This document shows, in pieces, positions 36,336 through 44,664 of a stretch of DNA of 64,000 bases (within the stretch, counting starts at the first letter, position 1; each line of letters begins with the position of its first letter). The stretch is from Candidatus Omnitrophota bacterium (GTDB lineage Bacteria; Hinthialibacterota; Hinthialibacteria; OLB16). A program made the position numbers and the translations under genes. The notes beneath the pieces are model-generated. The model made no database searches and had not been told where the DNA came from. It saw nothing but the letters and a program-made list of their open reading frames with translations. The stretch spans positions 62,001-126,000 of the forward strand of contig JACKFH010000012.1 in assembly GCA_020632575.1 (NCBI GenBank), read 5' to 3'.

Positions 36336-37640
36336 ATGAGAGACGACCCATCCAACCAAACCAAAATTCTGGTGGTCGATGACGAGCGAGCGATCGTCGA
36401 GGCGCTCACCCGCGCGTTCGGCGCGGCCGGCTTCGCGTGCGATGGTCACTCGAACAGCACGGAGGCTCTCAGCGCCATCCAGAATTTCGATTACGATGTG
36501 GTGATCACCGATCTCCGGATGCCGGTGATGCATGGCCACATGTTAATCAACAAAATTCTCGAACTGGACCGTCTTCCACTGATCGTGGTTGTGACTGCTG
36601 TCGCCGATCCGAGAATCGAGATGGACCTCTACACCCGAGGGGTCGCCGAAGTGGCCTTTAAGCCGGTGAACTACGACCGATTGATCGCCAAGGTGCGGGC
36701 CCTGCTTAAACTACAGGGAACGCCTGGGGGGGAATCGCGGACCGATTCGGATTCTGTGGCGGTTCGAACCGCTCGCCAACTCACTCAGGTGAGGGCGGAG
36801 CTCGAGGGTCAACTCAACAGCATCCAATCTAATTTTAAGCAAACCATCGATCGGCTTGTCAAACAGGAAAGCGAACTCGAGGAAAACTATCTTGGATCGG
36901 TTCGAATTCTCGCCAATCTGATTGAGGCGGGCCAAGTTTCCGAGGGGAGCCATTCGGCTCGGGTCGAGTCGATGGCGGGTCGACTCGCGGAGCATTGCGG
37001 GATCGAAGGCCTTCAACTTCGCGGCCTAAAGGTCGCCGCCTTGCTGCATGAGATCGGCCAATTCGGTCTTGCCGATAAGATCCGCGTGGTTCCTCCGTGG
37101 GAATTGAGCGGTGAATCCAGAATTGCTTACGAATCCTACCCCATGATCGGGGCGACACTCCTCAGTCAAGTTCCCGGATCCCAGGACATCGCAAATTGGG
37201 TCGAATCCCACGCCGAGAACTATGATGGAACCGGCTTTCCCGAAAAGCTTTCCGGAAAATCCATTCACCTCTGCGCGCGAGTTCTTCGTATCGCGGATGG
37301 GCTCGACACCTTTCTCATGTTTTCTCAGGATCCAAGGCCCAAGCAAGAGATCGCCAAGGAGCATCTCAAAGAGAATATTGGATTCTGTTACGATCCCGAT
37401 TTGGCCAAGAAGGCGATTCGCATTCTCGACAACGTTCTCCCCGAGAGCAAGAAGTCGAAAGTGGAAAAAATTCCGGCTAACAAAACAGTTCCGGGAATGG
37501 TTCTCGCCAAAGATGTATATGATCGAAGTGGAATATGCCTGGTCCGCAAGGGCATGACGATTACCGGATCCTTGGTCCATCGGTTGCACAAGGGATTGAT
37601 GAGCAAACCCGTGGAGGTTTATGCCGAAGAGAGCGATTGA
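36336..37640 (+). CDS. response regulator with degenerate HD-GYP domain
   Basis: Encodes 434 residues. The receiver (about 8-125) has ILVVDDER and the phospho-Asp in DVVITDLRMPVMHG (D59). A coiled linker leads to an HD-GYP-like domain (about 185-375). This domain normally degrades cyclic di-GMP, using HD, HHExxDGxGYP and other metal ligands. Here the HD pair reads LLHEIGQ (H238-E239), the second motif reads SHAENYDGTGFP, and an upstream H is kept in GSHSARV. Activity is therefore doubtful. A short C-terminal stretch follows (PGMVLAKDVYDRSG). AGAGGAA lies before the ATG. It forms an operon with the hybrid kinase. Confidence 0.88.
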   Translation: MRDDPSNQTKILVVDDERAIVEALTRAFGAAGFACDGHSNSTEALSAIQNFDYDVVITDLRMPVMHGHMLINKILELDRLPLIVVVTAVADPRIEMDLYTRGVAEVAFKPVNYDRLIAKVRALLKLQGTPGGESRTDSDSVAVRTARQLTQVRAELEGQLNSIQSNFKQTIDRLVKQESELEENYLGSVRILANLIEAGQVSEGSHSARVESMAGRLAEHCGIEGLQLRGLKVAALLHEIGQFGLADKIRVVPPWELSGESRIAYESYPMIGATLLSQVPGSQDIANWVESHAENYDGTGFPEKLSGKSIHLCARVLRIADGLDTFLMFSQDPRPKQEIAKEHLKENIGFCYDPDLAKKAIRILDNVLPESKKSKVEKIPANKTVPGMVLAKDVYDRSGICLVRKGMTITGSLVHRLHKGLMSKPVEVYAEESD

Positions 37641-37772
37641 GGGCCGCCGGAGCGAGGCCCCTAAGGACCCCCAAGGGCTTGCGCCAAGGCATCGGGCTTG
37701 CTATCTTTACTGTTTGTGCCTTTTCTCGGCGCCATAAATCGAAAGTATCGGATTGAAAAAGGAATAAAGGAA

Positions 37773-37982
37773 ATGCCAAGAGTCTGCAAACTCAGTGGAA
37801 AGAAAGTGCGTTCGGGGCACAATGTGAGCCACGCCCACAATGTCACCAAACGGAAGTTCAAGCCCAATCTCCAAAAGAAGACCCTTTTGGTGAACGGCAA
37901 GAAGGTGAAGGTCATGGTCAGCACCCGGGCTCTGCGCTCTCTGTCCAAAGGAAAAACCAAAAATTTAGACCTGGATCTCTAA
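37773..37982 (+). CDS. rpmB: 50S ribosomal protein bL28
   Basis: Encodes 69 residues. It starts MPRVCKLSGKKVRSGHNVSH and contains NVTKRKFKPNLQ and VSTRALRSLSKG, the bL28 pattern of the large ribosomal subunit. Its C-terminus is short but complete. GGAAA stands directly before the ATG. A strong terminator follows at 38019-38064. It is monocistronic as far as can be seen. Confidence 0.95.
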   Translation: MPRVCKLSGKKVRSGHNVSHAHNVTKRKFKPNLQKKTLLVNGKKVKVMVSTRALRSLSKGKTKNLDLDL

Positions 37983-38018
37983 GATTGGACTTTTCCAGTC
38001 GAACCCACATCAATTCTG

Positions 38019-38064
38019 AAGGGCAGAGCCAAAGAACGACAGCGTTCTTTTTCTGCCCTTTTTT
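38019..38064 (+). terminator. strong rho-independent terminator after rpmB
   Basis: A long stem pairs AAGGGCAGA..AAAGAACG with CGTTCTTT..TCTGCCCTT around the loop ACAG, followed by T residues to 38064. It ends just 15 nt before the ATG of the next gene (38080), so that gene must be read from a promoter inside this stem region or by read-through. Confidence 0.85.
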
Positions 38065-38079
38065 CGTTGGTACTCCATT

Positions 38080-39498
38080 ATGAATCGAAAACTGTTGCTC
38101 CCCATTTTTTCAATCCTTCTCGCTTCCGGCTTTTTTTCGCAAATCGACCAGGCACGGGCCGCGGTTTGGGACATCGAATTTGTGAACCAAATCACCGAAA
38201 TTGCCCAGAAGACATACGTCGATGTCGAGATGGTCAGCCGTTTCGAGGGCATGGGCCAAAGCCGTGAACTTCCGCGTTCGATCTCCGGCATGATCGTTTC
38301 CTCGACCGGATTGGTGATGGTGCTCCAAAATGTCGAGGTCATCACGCGGATGGGGAGCGCATTCTCTCTATCGCGCCCGGAGAAAATCCAAATCCTTTTC
38401 CCCGACCGGCGACGCATCCCCGGACGGTACATCGGGATGGATCCGGACCTCAATGTCTCCTTCTTCGAGATCGACCCGCCGGGGGACGAGCCCTACAATG
38501 GAGCCTTTCTCGATTTCGCCGCTCATGAAGTCGAGGTGGGAGAGGAAGTCGCCTCCTGCCGAATGCTATCCGAGGAATACGAGCCTCGCTTCGACGTTGG
38601 GTTCGCGCACGTCAGCACAATCCTGACGAAACCCAAAGAGTCTTATATGACTCAACCCCCCCTCTCTCAGTTCAATGGGAATCCCGCGTTTAACAAAAAG
38701 GGGGAAGTGGTGGGAGTCGTTCTGGCCGATGATGGAAGCGCGGAGAGCGCGGCGCTGAGCATGCTCACCGGGCAAATCGCCATCCAGCCGGCTAACCGTT
38801 ACACTCGAATGATTGAGAACCCGCCAACCAAAGTCGAAAAGGGGTGGCTCGGCATTCGGATGGAGCCGTTGACCCAGGATCTCTCCGAAATTTGGAAGAT
38901 CGACGGACCCGGAGGGATTATTGTCACCTCCACCGTCAAAGGCTCGCCGGCGGAAACCCATGGTCTCCGGGCGGAGGATGTCATCGTAGCGATAGATGGC
39001 GAACCTTTGCCTGTTCGCACCTACCCCGATTTAGATTGGTTCCGTCAGAAGGTCCGTGACCTTAAACCTGGCGATCACCTCGCGATCAAAATTGTCCGAG
39101 GCGCCTCCTCCTTTGGCGCGGAGCCTGTCGAGACCAAAACGATCGATCTCGAATTGGGCGTCTCTCCACCTAGCGAAACCGAGGCCGAGTCCCTAACGCT
39201 TCCGGAGGTCGGGATGAAGATCCGGGCTTTGACCCTCGACGTTCTGTTCGCCCGACGTCTACCCGAAACGATGGGTGGAGTGGTCGCCGACTATGTCGAG
39301 AACGCGGGGCCCGCCGATATCGGCGAACTCAAGGAGGACGACATCATCCTTTCGATCTCCGGAAACGAGGTTACCGACCTCGAATCGGCCGCGGCGCTTT
39401 TCGCCGATTTCAGGAAAGAAAAACCGAAGGAACTCATCTTCCACGTCTTACGCGGCAACAGTCGATTGTTTCTTAAAGTGGAACCAAATTGGGAGTGA
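38080..39498 (+). CDS. exported HtrA-like pseudoprotease with two PDZ domains
   Basis: Encodes 472 residues with a signal peptide ending at AARA-type site near residue 28. Residues about 35-240 follow the trypsin-like HtrA/DegP outline: SISGMIVSSTGLVMVLQNVE, GMDPDLNVSFFEIDPPGDEP, LSQFNGNPAFNKKGEVVGVV. The catalytic His position in the usual TNxHV context reads LQNVE here, and the Ser in the usual GNSGGP context is Asn (FNGNP). Two PDZ domains follow (about 260-355 and 375-470). The triad appears lost, suggesting a chaperone or scaffold, perhaps in the envelope. The start lies right behind the rpmB terminator; no strong ribosome-binding site is visible. Confidence 0.82.
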   Translation: MNRKLLLPIFSILLASGFFSQIDQARAAVWDIEFVNQITEIAQKTYVDVEMVSRFEGMGQSRELPRSISGMIVSSTGLVMVLQNVEVITRMGSAFSLSRPEKIQILFPDRRRIPGRYIGMDPDLNVSFFEIDPPGDEPYNGAFLDFAAHEVEVGEEVASCRMLSEEYEPRFDVGFAHVSTILTKPKESYMTQPPLSQFNGNPAFNKKGEVVGVVLADDGSAESAALSMLTGQIAIQPANRYTRMIENPPTKVEKGWLGIRMEPLTQDLSEIWKIDGPGGIIVTSTVKGSPAETHGLRAEDVIVAIDGEPLPVRTYPDLDWFRQKVRDLKPGDHLAIKIVRGASSFGAEPVETKTIDLELGVSPPSETEAESLTLPEVGMKIRALTLDVLFARRLPETMGGVVADYVENAGPADIGELKEDDIILSISGNEVTDLESAAALFADFRKEKPKELIFHVLRGNSRLFLKVEPNWE

Positions 39499-39630
39499 CT
39501 ATAGGTGCAGCCAGTTTCTAAAAAAAATCTCATTTCTAGCTTGAAAGAGAACACTTGATTCGGCTACACTTAACCCCGTTCGATTCCGATAATCTTTAAG
39601 AAGTCGATACGCTAGGAAGGGGTTTGGTAC

Positions 39631-40062
39631 ATGAGTGAGTCCCTTTATTCGGAGCAACTCCGATTGTTCAACGAACAATTGAGGAAATCGCCGAGAAGGG
39701 CTTACAACATGTTCGGGCTTTCGTTACTTTATAGTCTTGAGGCGGGCGAAGTCGCGCGTGAAAAGCATCGACTGGGGATCAACCCCACCAGCGCCTACGA
39801 CTTTTACAACCTCGGGGTCCTGGCGAATCTGGCGGAACGCCATGAAGACGCCGCGAAATTGTATGAAACAGCCGTGGAAGTCGGGGGAGATTTCCCGGAA
39901 ATTTATAACAATTTGGGACTGACTTATGAAAAGCTCGGCAAGAAATCGAAGGCGGTCAACGCTCTTCAGAAGTTTGCCGACTTGGCTAAAAAGGAGGATT
40001 CCGAAGAAATGAAATCGGAAATCCGCGAAGTCAAATCTCATATCCGTCAGCTCAAAGGGTAA
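39631..40062 (+). CDS. small TPR protein
   Basis: Encodes 143 residues made of about three TPR-like repeats: YDFYNLGVLANLAERHEDAA, YNNLGLTYEKLGKKSKAVNA, and an N-terminal helix pair. No signal peptide, so probably cytoplasmic protein-protein binding. GGAAGGGG stands upstream of the ATG. It precedes the amidase gene by 21 nt and is likely co-transcribed. Confidence 0.8.
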   Translation: MSESLYSEQLRLFNEQLRKSPRRAYNMFGLSLLYSLEAGEVAREKHRLGINPTSAYDFYNLGVLANLAERHEDAAKLYETAVEVGGDFPEIYNNLGLTYEKLGKKSKAVNALQKFADLAKKEDSEEMKSEIREVKSHIRQLKG

Positions 40063-40083
40063 CTTTTCGTCAGGGGGAGGCGA

Positions 40084-42177
40084 ATGGGGCAGATGAATCG
40101 GTCAATACACAATAGGGTCGCATTTTGTATCAGCATTCTGGTTTTATTCCTTTTCACGACATCGAATCGGTGTCAGGGTGCGTCGTTCTCCTCGATGAGC
40201 GTGGAGACCGATCCCGGTTGGGATCGGGTGCGAATCATCCTCGACTGCGATTCCGAACCATCTTTCGGGTCGGCGCGATTCGAGTACTTCTCTAATCCCG
40301 CTCGAGTTCGGATCACCCTCCCGGGTTATTTGAAAGGCCTGAATGAGGGGCGAACCACTGTCACCGACTCATTTTTGAAAACGGTGGTGGTGGACAAAAT
40401 CTCTCGCAATCAATTTCAAGTGACCGCGTACCTCGCCTCCCCGGTTGATCGGGCCGAGGTCGACTTTTATTCGTCCTCTCGGATGGAATTCGCGTACATC
40501 GACATCCCCAGGCCGGCTCGATATCGCCAACCCTGGTGGACCTTTTCGGAGGTCAAGCGGGCCAAAGATTCGGGAATCCCGGTGGTCGTGATCGATCCGG
40601 GACACGGCGGTTACGATCCCGGCGCGATCTGTCGCTTCAATAAATCTCTCCACGAAAAGGAAGTTGCTCTCGACATCGGACGCGAGGTGGCTCGGACGCT
40701 CAAGCGGAACGGCGTGGTCTACCCGGTCCTCACCCGAAGCGGAGATTATTATCCGACTTTGGATGAACGTGTCGAACTCATTAAGAACACCGCCGCCGAT
40801 CTCTTCGTTTCGGTTCATGCCGATTCGGCGCCGGACAGTCGTACGGCAAATGGTTTCGCTGTCTGGACACTGGATCGAACCAAGAATAATTTTAGGGCCA
40901 GGGCCAACCAGACCTCCAAGTACGGCTGGCAGAACGCGCTCGACCGATTCCCCCCCTCCCAACAAGCCGTCATGATGAAGAAGCAATCCAGCTTCGTGGA
41001 GCATGAGACCGAAGTGGCGGCGAAGATCATGACCACCGCCATGGACCGAATCCCGAACCTCGAGAACCGCGGCTTCAAGCCGCACGATTACAACTTGGTG
41101 GTGCTGCGCCACGATTACGCGCCCTCATTCTTGGTGGAGGCCGGATTCCTTTCGAACTCAGGCGACTCGCAGAAATTGAACAGCCACAGTTTCCGCAAAC
41201 GAATCGGGCAGGAAATCGCTCGCGGAATCGAAGCTTATTTCGCTCAACGAAGCCTTGCCCATCGAAACGCTCCGATTCGTCCGCGGATCACGGTCGCTTC
41301 TTTCACCGAGGACCCCACTCCTCGATTCACTGGGCAGACTTTCGAATATCGGGTTCGGCGCAACGAAACCCTCAAGGGATTGGCGCAGCGGTTCGATGTC
41401 ACCGTGGATGAAATCCTGATCGCCTCGGGCAAGCCTCTCAGCAAGACCATCATCTATGTCGATGAGGTATTGAGAATTCCAACTCATCCCTCGCAAACCT
41501 CCATCACTCCACCCAGCATCCGCAGCCAGAGGACGCGGGAAATCATTGCTTCGCTTCCGAAGGTTTTACAGACCGATAGCCCGGACCTGGGTTTGGATTA
41601 CCCCGGCACTCAGAGATATGAATGGAGAAATGAAGACACCCCGCTCAAAGTCGCTCTTAGATTCGGAATCACCGAAAGGCAGTTGGCCAATCTGAATGGA
41701 TGGTCCAGCCCCAGCGATCCCACCCCGGGCGATGTCATCCTCGTTCCCGCCGGAGAGCCGAATGGAGACGATTCGTCCAGACTCGGGATTCTGGATTCTC
41801 TCGAGGCGTGGGCTGGCGACGAAAGTGTCATGGCCGCTGCTGTCGAGCCGGCCGAAGCCAGACAGCCCGAGGTTCAAACCGAATCGTACAAAGTTCGACC
41901 GGGCGACACGCTCAGCGAAATCGCCTCCAGGTACGGCGTCGATGTTCGCGACCTCAGAGCCGCGAACAGCCTCAAGGACGACACGATCCAGGTCGGTGAA
42001 ACACTGCGGATCGCGTTCGCCCCCGACCAAACTCCCCCCTTGGAACATTCCATCCGGCGCGGCGAGAGTCTGGAGAAACTGGCTAAACAATACGGAACCA
42101 GTGTCCGTCAACTCAAGGAGTTGAATGGCTTGAAGGGCGACCGCATCAATGCCGGCGATGTGTTGCGCGTCCGCTGA
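40084..42177 (+). CDS. N-acetylmuramoyl-L-alanine amidase with four LysM motifs
   Basis: Encodes 697 residues: signal peptide (to about residue 35), an AMIN-like beta domain (about 36-135), an Amidase_3 domain (about 165-390) and LysM motifs near 422-465, 510-557, 598-640 and 655-697. Zinc ligands of Amidase_3 are seen: DPGHGGYDPGAI (H174), KEVALDIGREV (Glu) and LFVSVHADSA (His); the catalytic Glu is in FLVEAGFLSN. It cleaves the amide between muramic acid and peptide, as AmiC in cell separation. GGGGGAGG lies before the ATG; a second ATG at 40093 is possible. It probably acts at the septum. Confidence 0.93.
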   Translation: MGQMNRSIHNRVAFCISILVLFLFTTSNRCQGASFSSMSVETDPGWDRVRIILDCDSEPSFGSARFEYFSNPARVRITLPGYLKGLNEGRTTVTDSFLKTVVVDKISRNQFQVTAYLASPVDRAEVDFYSSSRMEFAYIDIPRPARYRQPWWTFSEVKRAKDSGIPVVVIDPGHGGYDPGAICRFNKSLHEKEVALDIGREVARTLKRNGVVYPVLTRSGDYYPTLDERVELIKNTAADLFVSVHADSAPDSRTANGFAVWTLDRTKNNFRARANQTSKYGWQNALDRFPPSQQAVMMKKQSSFVEHETEVAAKIMTTAMDRIPNLENRGFKPHDYNLVVLRHDYAPSFLVEAGFLSNSGDSQKLNSHSFRKRIGQEIARGIEAYFAQRSLAHRNAPIRPRITVASFTEDPTPRFTGQTFEYRVRRNETLKGLAQRFDVTVDEILIASGKPLSKTIIYVDEVLRIPTHPSQTSITPPSIRSQRTREIIASLPKVLQTDSPDLGLDYPGTQRYEWRNEDTPLKVALRFGITERQLANLNGWSSPSDPTPGDVILVPAGEPNGDDSSRLGILDSLEAWAGDESVMAAAVEPAEARQPEVQTESYKVRPGDTLSEIASRYGVDVRDLRAANSLKDDTIQVGETLRIAFAPDQTPPLEHSIRRGESLEKLAKQYGTSVRQLKELNGLKGDRINAGDVLRVR

Positions 42178-42191
42178 GTAAGGCGCTAACG

Positions 42192-42857
42192 ATGCCGGCG
42201 GGCGATGTTCGATTTTGGTTTCAACCGACCACTGACCGGGTCGTCCTCTTCTTTGTCACTCTTTTTGGCATCTTTCTTTTGATCCGCGGATTGAAAGTCG
42301 CCTATCGAAGGTCTCTCCAGAAGCGGGACGAAAAGGGTCTTCGGGAAAAACTCGAGCGGTGCAACCTCACCGAACGCCCCGAGGAGGCCCTCGTAAGGGA
42401 GCTCGTGGAGCGATACCGGGTGCGCCCTCCCAGCCAGTTGCTTTCCTCTCTCCAGCAATTCGACTCGATCGCCAGTGAGGAAATCGCCAGAATCGAGCGG
42501 GAGCGCATGGATCTCGCCGATCGCCTCGACCGAATTGAATTCATGTACTCGATTCGAATGAACGCGTTCTCGAATGAGCCTTCGGTGGGCGGGCTTGAAA
42601 CGATCCTTGGCCCACGCTCTCCGGTGGGGCAAACCGCGACGATCGAGCCGGATACGGAAACGCTGGTTCGCGAACCGGCTTCCGACCAACCGGAGGATGG
42701 GGAACCCGATCTCGACCAATTGGAATCCAGGGACTCGAACGATGATGAGATGCCTTTCACCGATGAAGAGATCACCAACCTGAAGACTCTTCTTTCAATT
42801 GAAGACGAGGATGAAAGTGAACCTGAGACCGCGGAAGAGGAGACTCCCCGGGACTAA
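42192..42857 (+). CDS. membrane-anchored coiled-coil protein of unknown function
   Basis: Encodes 221 residues. One transmembrane segment lies near residues 17-34 (VVLFFVTLFGIFLLIRGLKV). A charged coiled-coil region follows (about 40-120), then a highly acidic tail. No catalytic motif. It starts 14 nt behind the amidase stop, and may be a divisome or envelope accessory protein. The assignment rests on topology and context only. Confidence 0.7.
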   Translation: MPAGDVRFWFQPTTDRVVLFFVTLFGIFLLIRGLKVAYRRSLQKRDEKGLREKLERCNLTERPEEALVRELVERYRVRPPSQLLSSLQQFDSIASEEIARIERERMDLADRLDRIEFMYSIRMNAFSNEPSVGGLETILGPRSPVGQTATIEPDTETLVREPASDQPEDGEPDLDQLESRDSNDDEMPFTDEEITNLKTLLSIEDEDESEPETAEEETPRD

Positions 42858-42881
42858 ACCCGAGGCCCTCAACAGCCCGCT

Positions 42882-43745
42882 GTGACTTCAACACACCCCT
42901 CAACCTGCCCACTGTGCGGCGGCAGTCCGCGCCCGAAATCCCTCAAAGCCCGCCATTCCGTTTATGAGGTTTGTCACCAATGTTCGAGCCTGCATCGAAT
43001 CGATAAATCCAGTGGCGATTTTCAGGCGGAAGATTTTAGAACCACTTACGGAGAGAAGCCCTCCATCCGGGTTGCCGCCCAACAACGATCGAGTCTCTGG
43101 CCCGAGATCCTCGCCCATCTGAGACCTTCGCGGGCCGCGACATCCGAACCCGCTCGCCTCATGGATGTGGGGTGTGGCTACGGCGACCTCTTGTCCGCCG
43201 CTCGCGACGAGGGATGGGTGGTGAGTGGAATCGAACTCAATCCAGCCATGCGGGAGGAGTGCCGGAGAAGGTCCCTTCCCGTCGATTCCCTCCCGCTCTT
43301 GGAATCGGGGCATGGTGAGGAGTTTTTTCAAGCCATCACCTACATCAACGTTCTCGACTCGATCCCGGATCCAGGCGCCGAATTGAGGCAAGCCTCGGAT
43401 CGTCTAACCAGGGGCGGTCGAATTCTAATTCGCGTGCCCAACGGGGCGATCCACGGATTTCTATTGAGAAGACTGGCAAACGCCCCCTGGTTGCTTGAAC
43501 GGTTCCTGAGGATGGAGAAGACTCCGCTTAACGAATGGATCTTCCACCCTCGAGGCATTGTGTCCTTGCTCGAACGGTCGGGCTTCCATGAGGTCGCGGT
43601 TTATCCATCGACCGTTGGATCCCGGGGGTGGGTCTGGAAAGCGATATCGAAACTGTTGGCTGGCGCGGGCCGAATCGGAGGGCTGGGTTACCCTCTTTCG
43701 ACCTCGATAATCGTGACCGCGGTTAGGAGGGGGGAGGGAAGTTGA
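42882..43745 (+). CDS. class I SAM-dependent methyltransferase with N-terminal zinc-ribbon
   Basis: Encodes 287 residues. An N-terminal CPLCGG..CHQCSS zinc-binding segment (about residues 9-36) precedes a Rossmann methyltransferase: RLMDVGCGYGDLLSAARDEG (SAM loop), VSGIELNPAMREE, and ILIRVPNGAIHGFLLRRLAN. The arrangement resembles Methyltransf_13-type proteins, often linked to sugar or lipid modification. A GTG start is used (codon 1). It is close behind the membrane protein and may be part of the same transcript. The acceptor is unknown. Confidence 0.85.
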   Translation: MTSTHPSTCPLCGGSPRPKSLKARHSVYEVCHQCSSLHRIDKSSGDFQAEDFRTTYGEKPSIRVAAQQRSSLWPEILAHLRPSRAATSEPARLMDVGCGYGDLLSAARDEGWVVSGIELNPAMREECRRRSLPVDSLPLLESGHGEEFFQAITYINVLDSIPDPGAELRQASDRLTRGGRILIRVPNGAIHGFLLRRLANAPWLLERFLRMEKTPLNEWIFHPRGIVSLLERSGFHEVAVYPSTVGSRGWVWKAISKLLAGAGRIGGLGYPLSTSIIVTAVRRGEGS

Positions 43746-44049
43746 GGAAGTATTGGGAGGCCTCTCCTCTCACTCCTTATTCAAGACCCATCTAAAGCGA
43801 TCCGTCTGCATGACCGGCTAGTCATCGAATTCGATAAAATGTCAGGTCAATGCCCCGAGAAAAGCGAACAAACCTGTTTTCTGGGAATTGGTCAAGGTAG
43901 AGACCTTACAGGGAGGACGCAAGCCCGCCTCTCTCTTGACAAGGATGCGACTCCGGGGGAACCATTAGCCCTCTTTTTCGAAAACTCGCCCGAGCAATCG
44001 AGCCGGGATCCAATATTCGGAATCGCTAACCTTGAAAGGAGATTACAAG
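43746..44049. other. 304-nt intergenic region before peroxiredoxin
   Basis: A TTGACA hexamer is present at 43936-43941, with no convincing -10 at the right distance. No known riboswitch, tRNA or regulator site is recognised. It probably contains the peroxiredoxin promoter. Confidence 0.35.
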
Positions 44050-44577
44050 ATGTTGCAAGTTGGTTCACCCGCACCTAGTTTTTCCGCACAAGCCCTTGTC
44101 GGCAAAGACTTTAAGGATATCACGCTCGAAAACTACAAGGGGAAATGGGTTTGCCTGTACTTCTACCCGCTCGATTTCACCTTTGTTTGTCCGACCGAGA
44201 TCGTTGAATTCAACAATAAAGTTGGGGACTTCGAGGCCCTAAATTGCCAAGTCATCGCCGGCAGCACCGATAGCGTTTTCAGCCATCTCGGTTGGACCCA
44301 AGCCGATGAACGCCTTTCGAATCTGAAGTACCCGGTCCTTTCGGACATCACCCACAAGATCGCCCGCGACTATGGAATCCTCCTCGAAGGTAAGGGTATC
44401 ACCCTCCGTGGCGCCTTCCTGATCGATCCCGAGGGCATTCTTCGGTATCAGCTCGTTCACGATCTCGGTGTCGGCCGGAATGTGGATGAGATTCTGCGTG
44501 TCCTCACCGCGTTGCAAACCGGCGAGCTCTGCCCCGCATCGTGGAACAAAGGGGAAGAAACCCTCGGCAAAGGTTGA
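44050..44577 (+). CDS. 2-Cys peroxiredoxin, AhpC/TSA family
   Basis: Encodes 175 residues. The peroxidatic cysteine lies in FYPLDFTFVCPTEI (C47). The resolving cysteine is in GELCPASW near the C-terminus (C161). Typical 2-Cys peroxiredoxins reduce hydrogen peroxide and alkyl hydroperoxides through an inter-subunit disulfide. The ATG was chosen with AAAGGAG upstream. A clean terminator follows. No AhpF or thioredoxin gene is adjacent, so the reductant is unknown. Confidence 0.93.
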   Translation: MLQVGSPAPSFSAQALVGKDFKDITLENYKGKWVCLYFYPLDFTFVCPTEIVEFNNKVGDFEALNCQVIAGSTDSVFSHLGWTQADERLSNLKYPVLSDITHKIARDYGILLEGKGITLRGAFLIDPEGILRYQLVHDLGVGRNVDEILRVLTALQTGELCPASWNKGEETLGKG

Positions 44578-44609
44578 TCCCGAGCGCCGATCGACAAATG
44601 ACAACCGAC

Positions 44610-44644
44610 GAGAGGGGAACCCTAAAAAGTTCCCCTCTCTTTTT
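44610..44644 (+). terminator. rho-independent terminator after peroxiredoxin
   Basis: A perfect 11-bp stem, GAGAGGGGAAC paired with GTTCCCCTCTC, encloses an 8-nt loop and is followed by five T residues. Confidence 0.92.
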
Positions 44645-44664
44645 GAACACACACAAAGGAAACG

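Noticed and set aside
36760..36780. GGTTCGAACCG palindrome resembling a tRNA T-arm
   Set aside because: It lies inside the coding sequence of the response regulator and no tRNA cloverleaf can be drawn.
43936..43970. TTGACA considered as a peroxiredoxin promoter
   Set aside because: No acceptable -10 hexamer at 16-18 nt; kept only as a remark in the intergenic entry.
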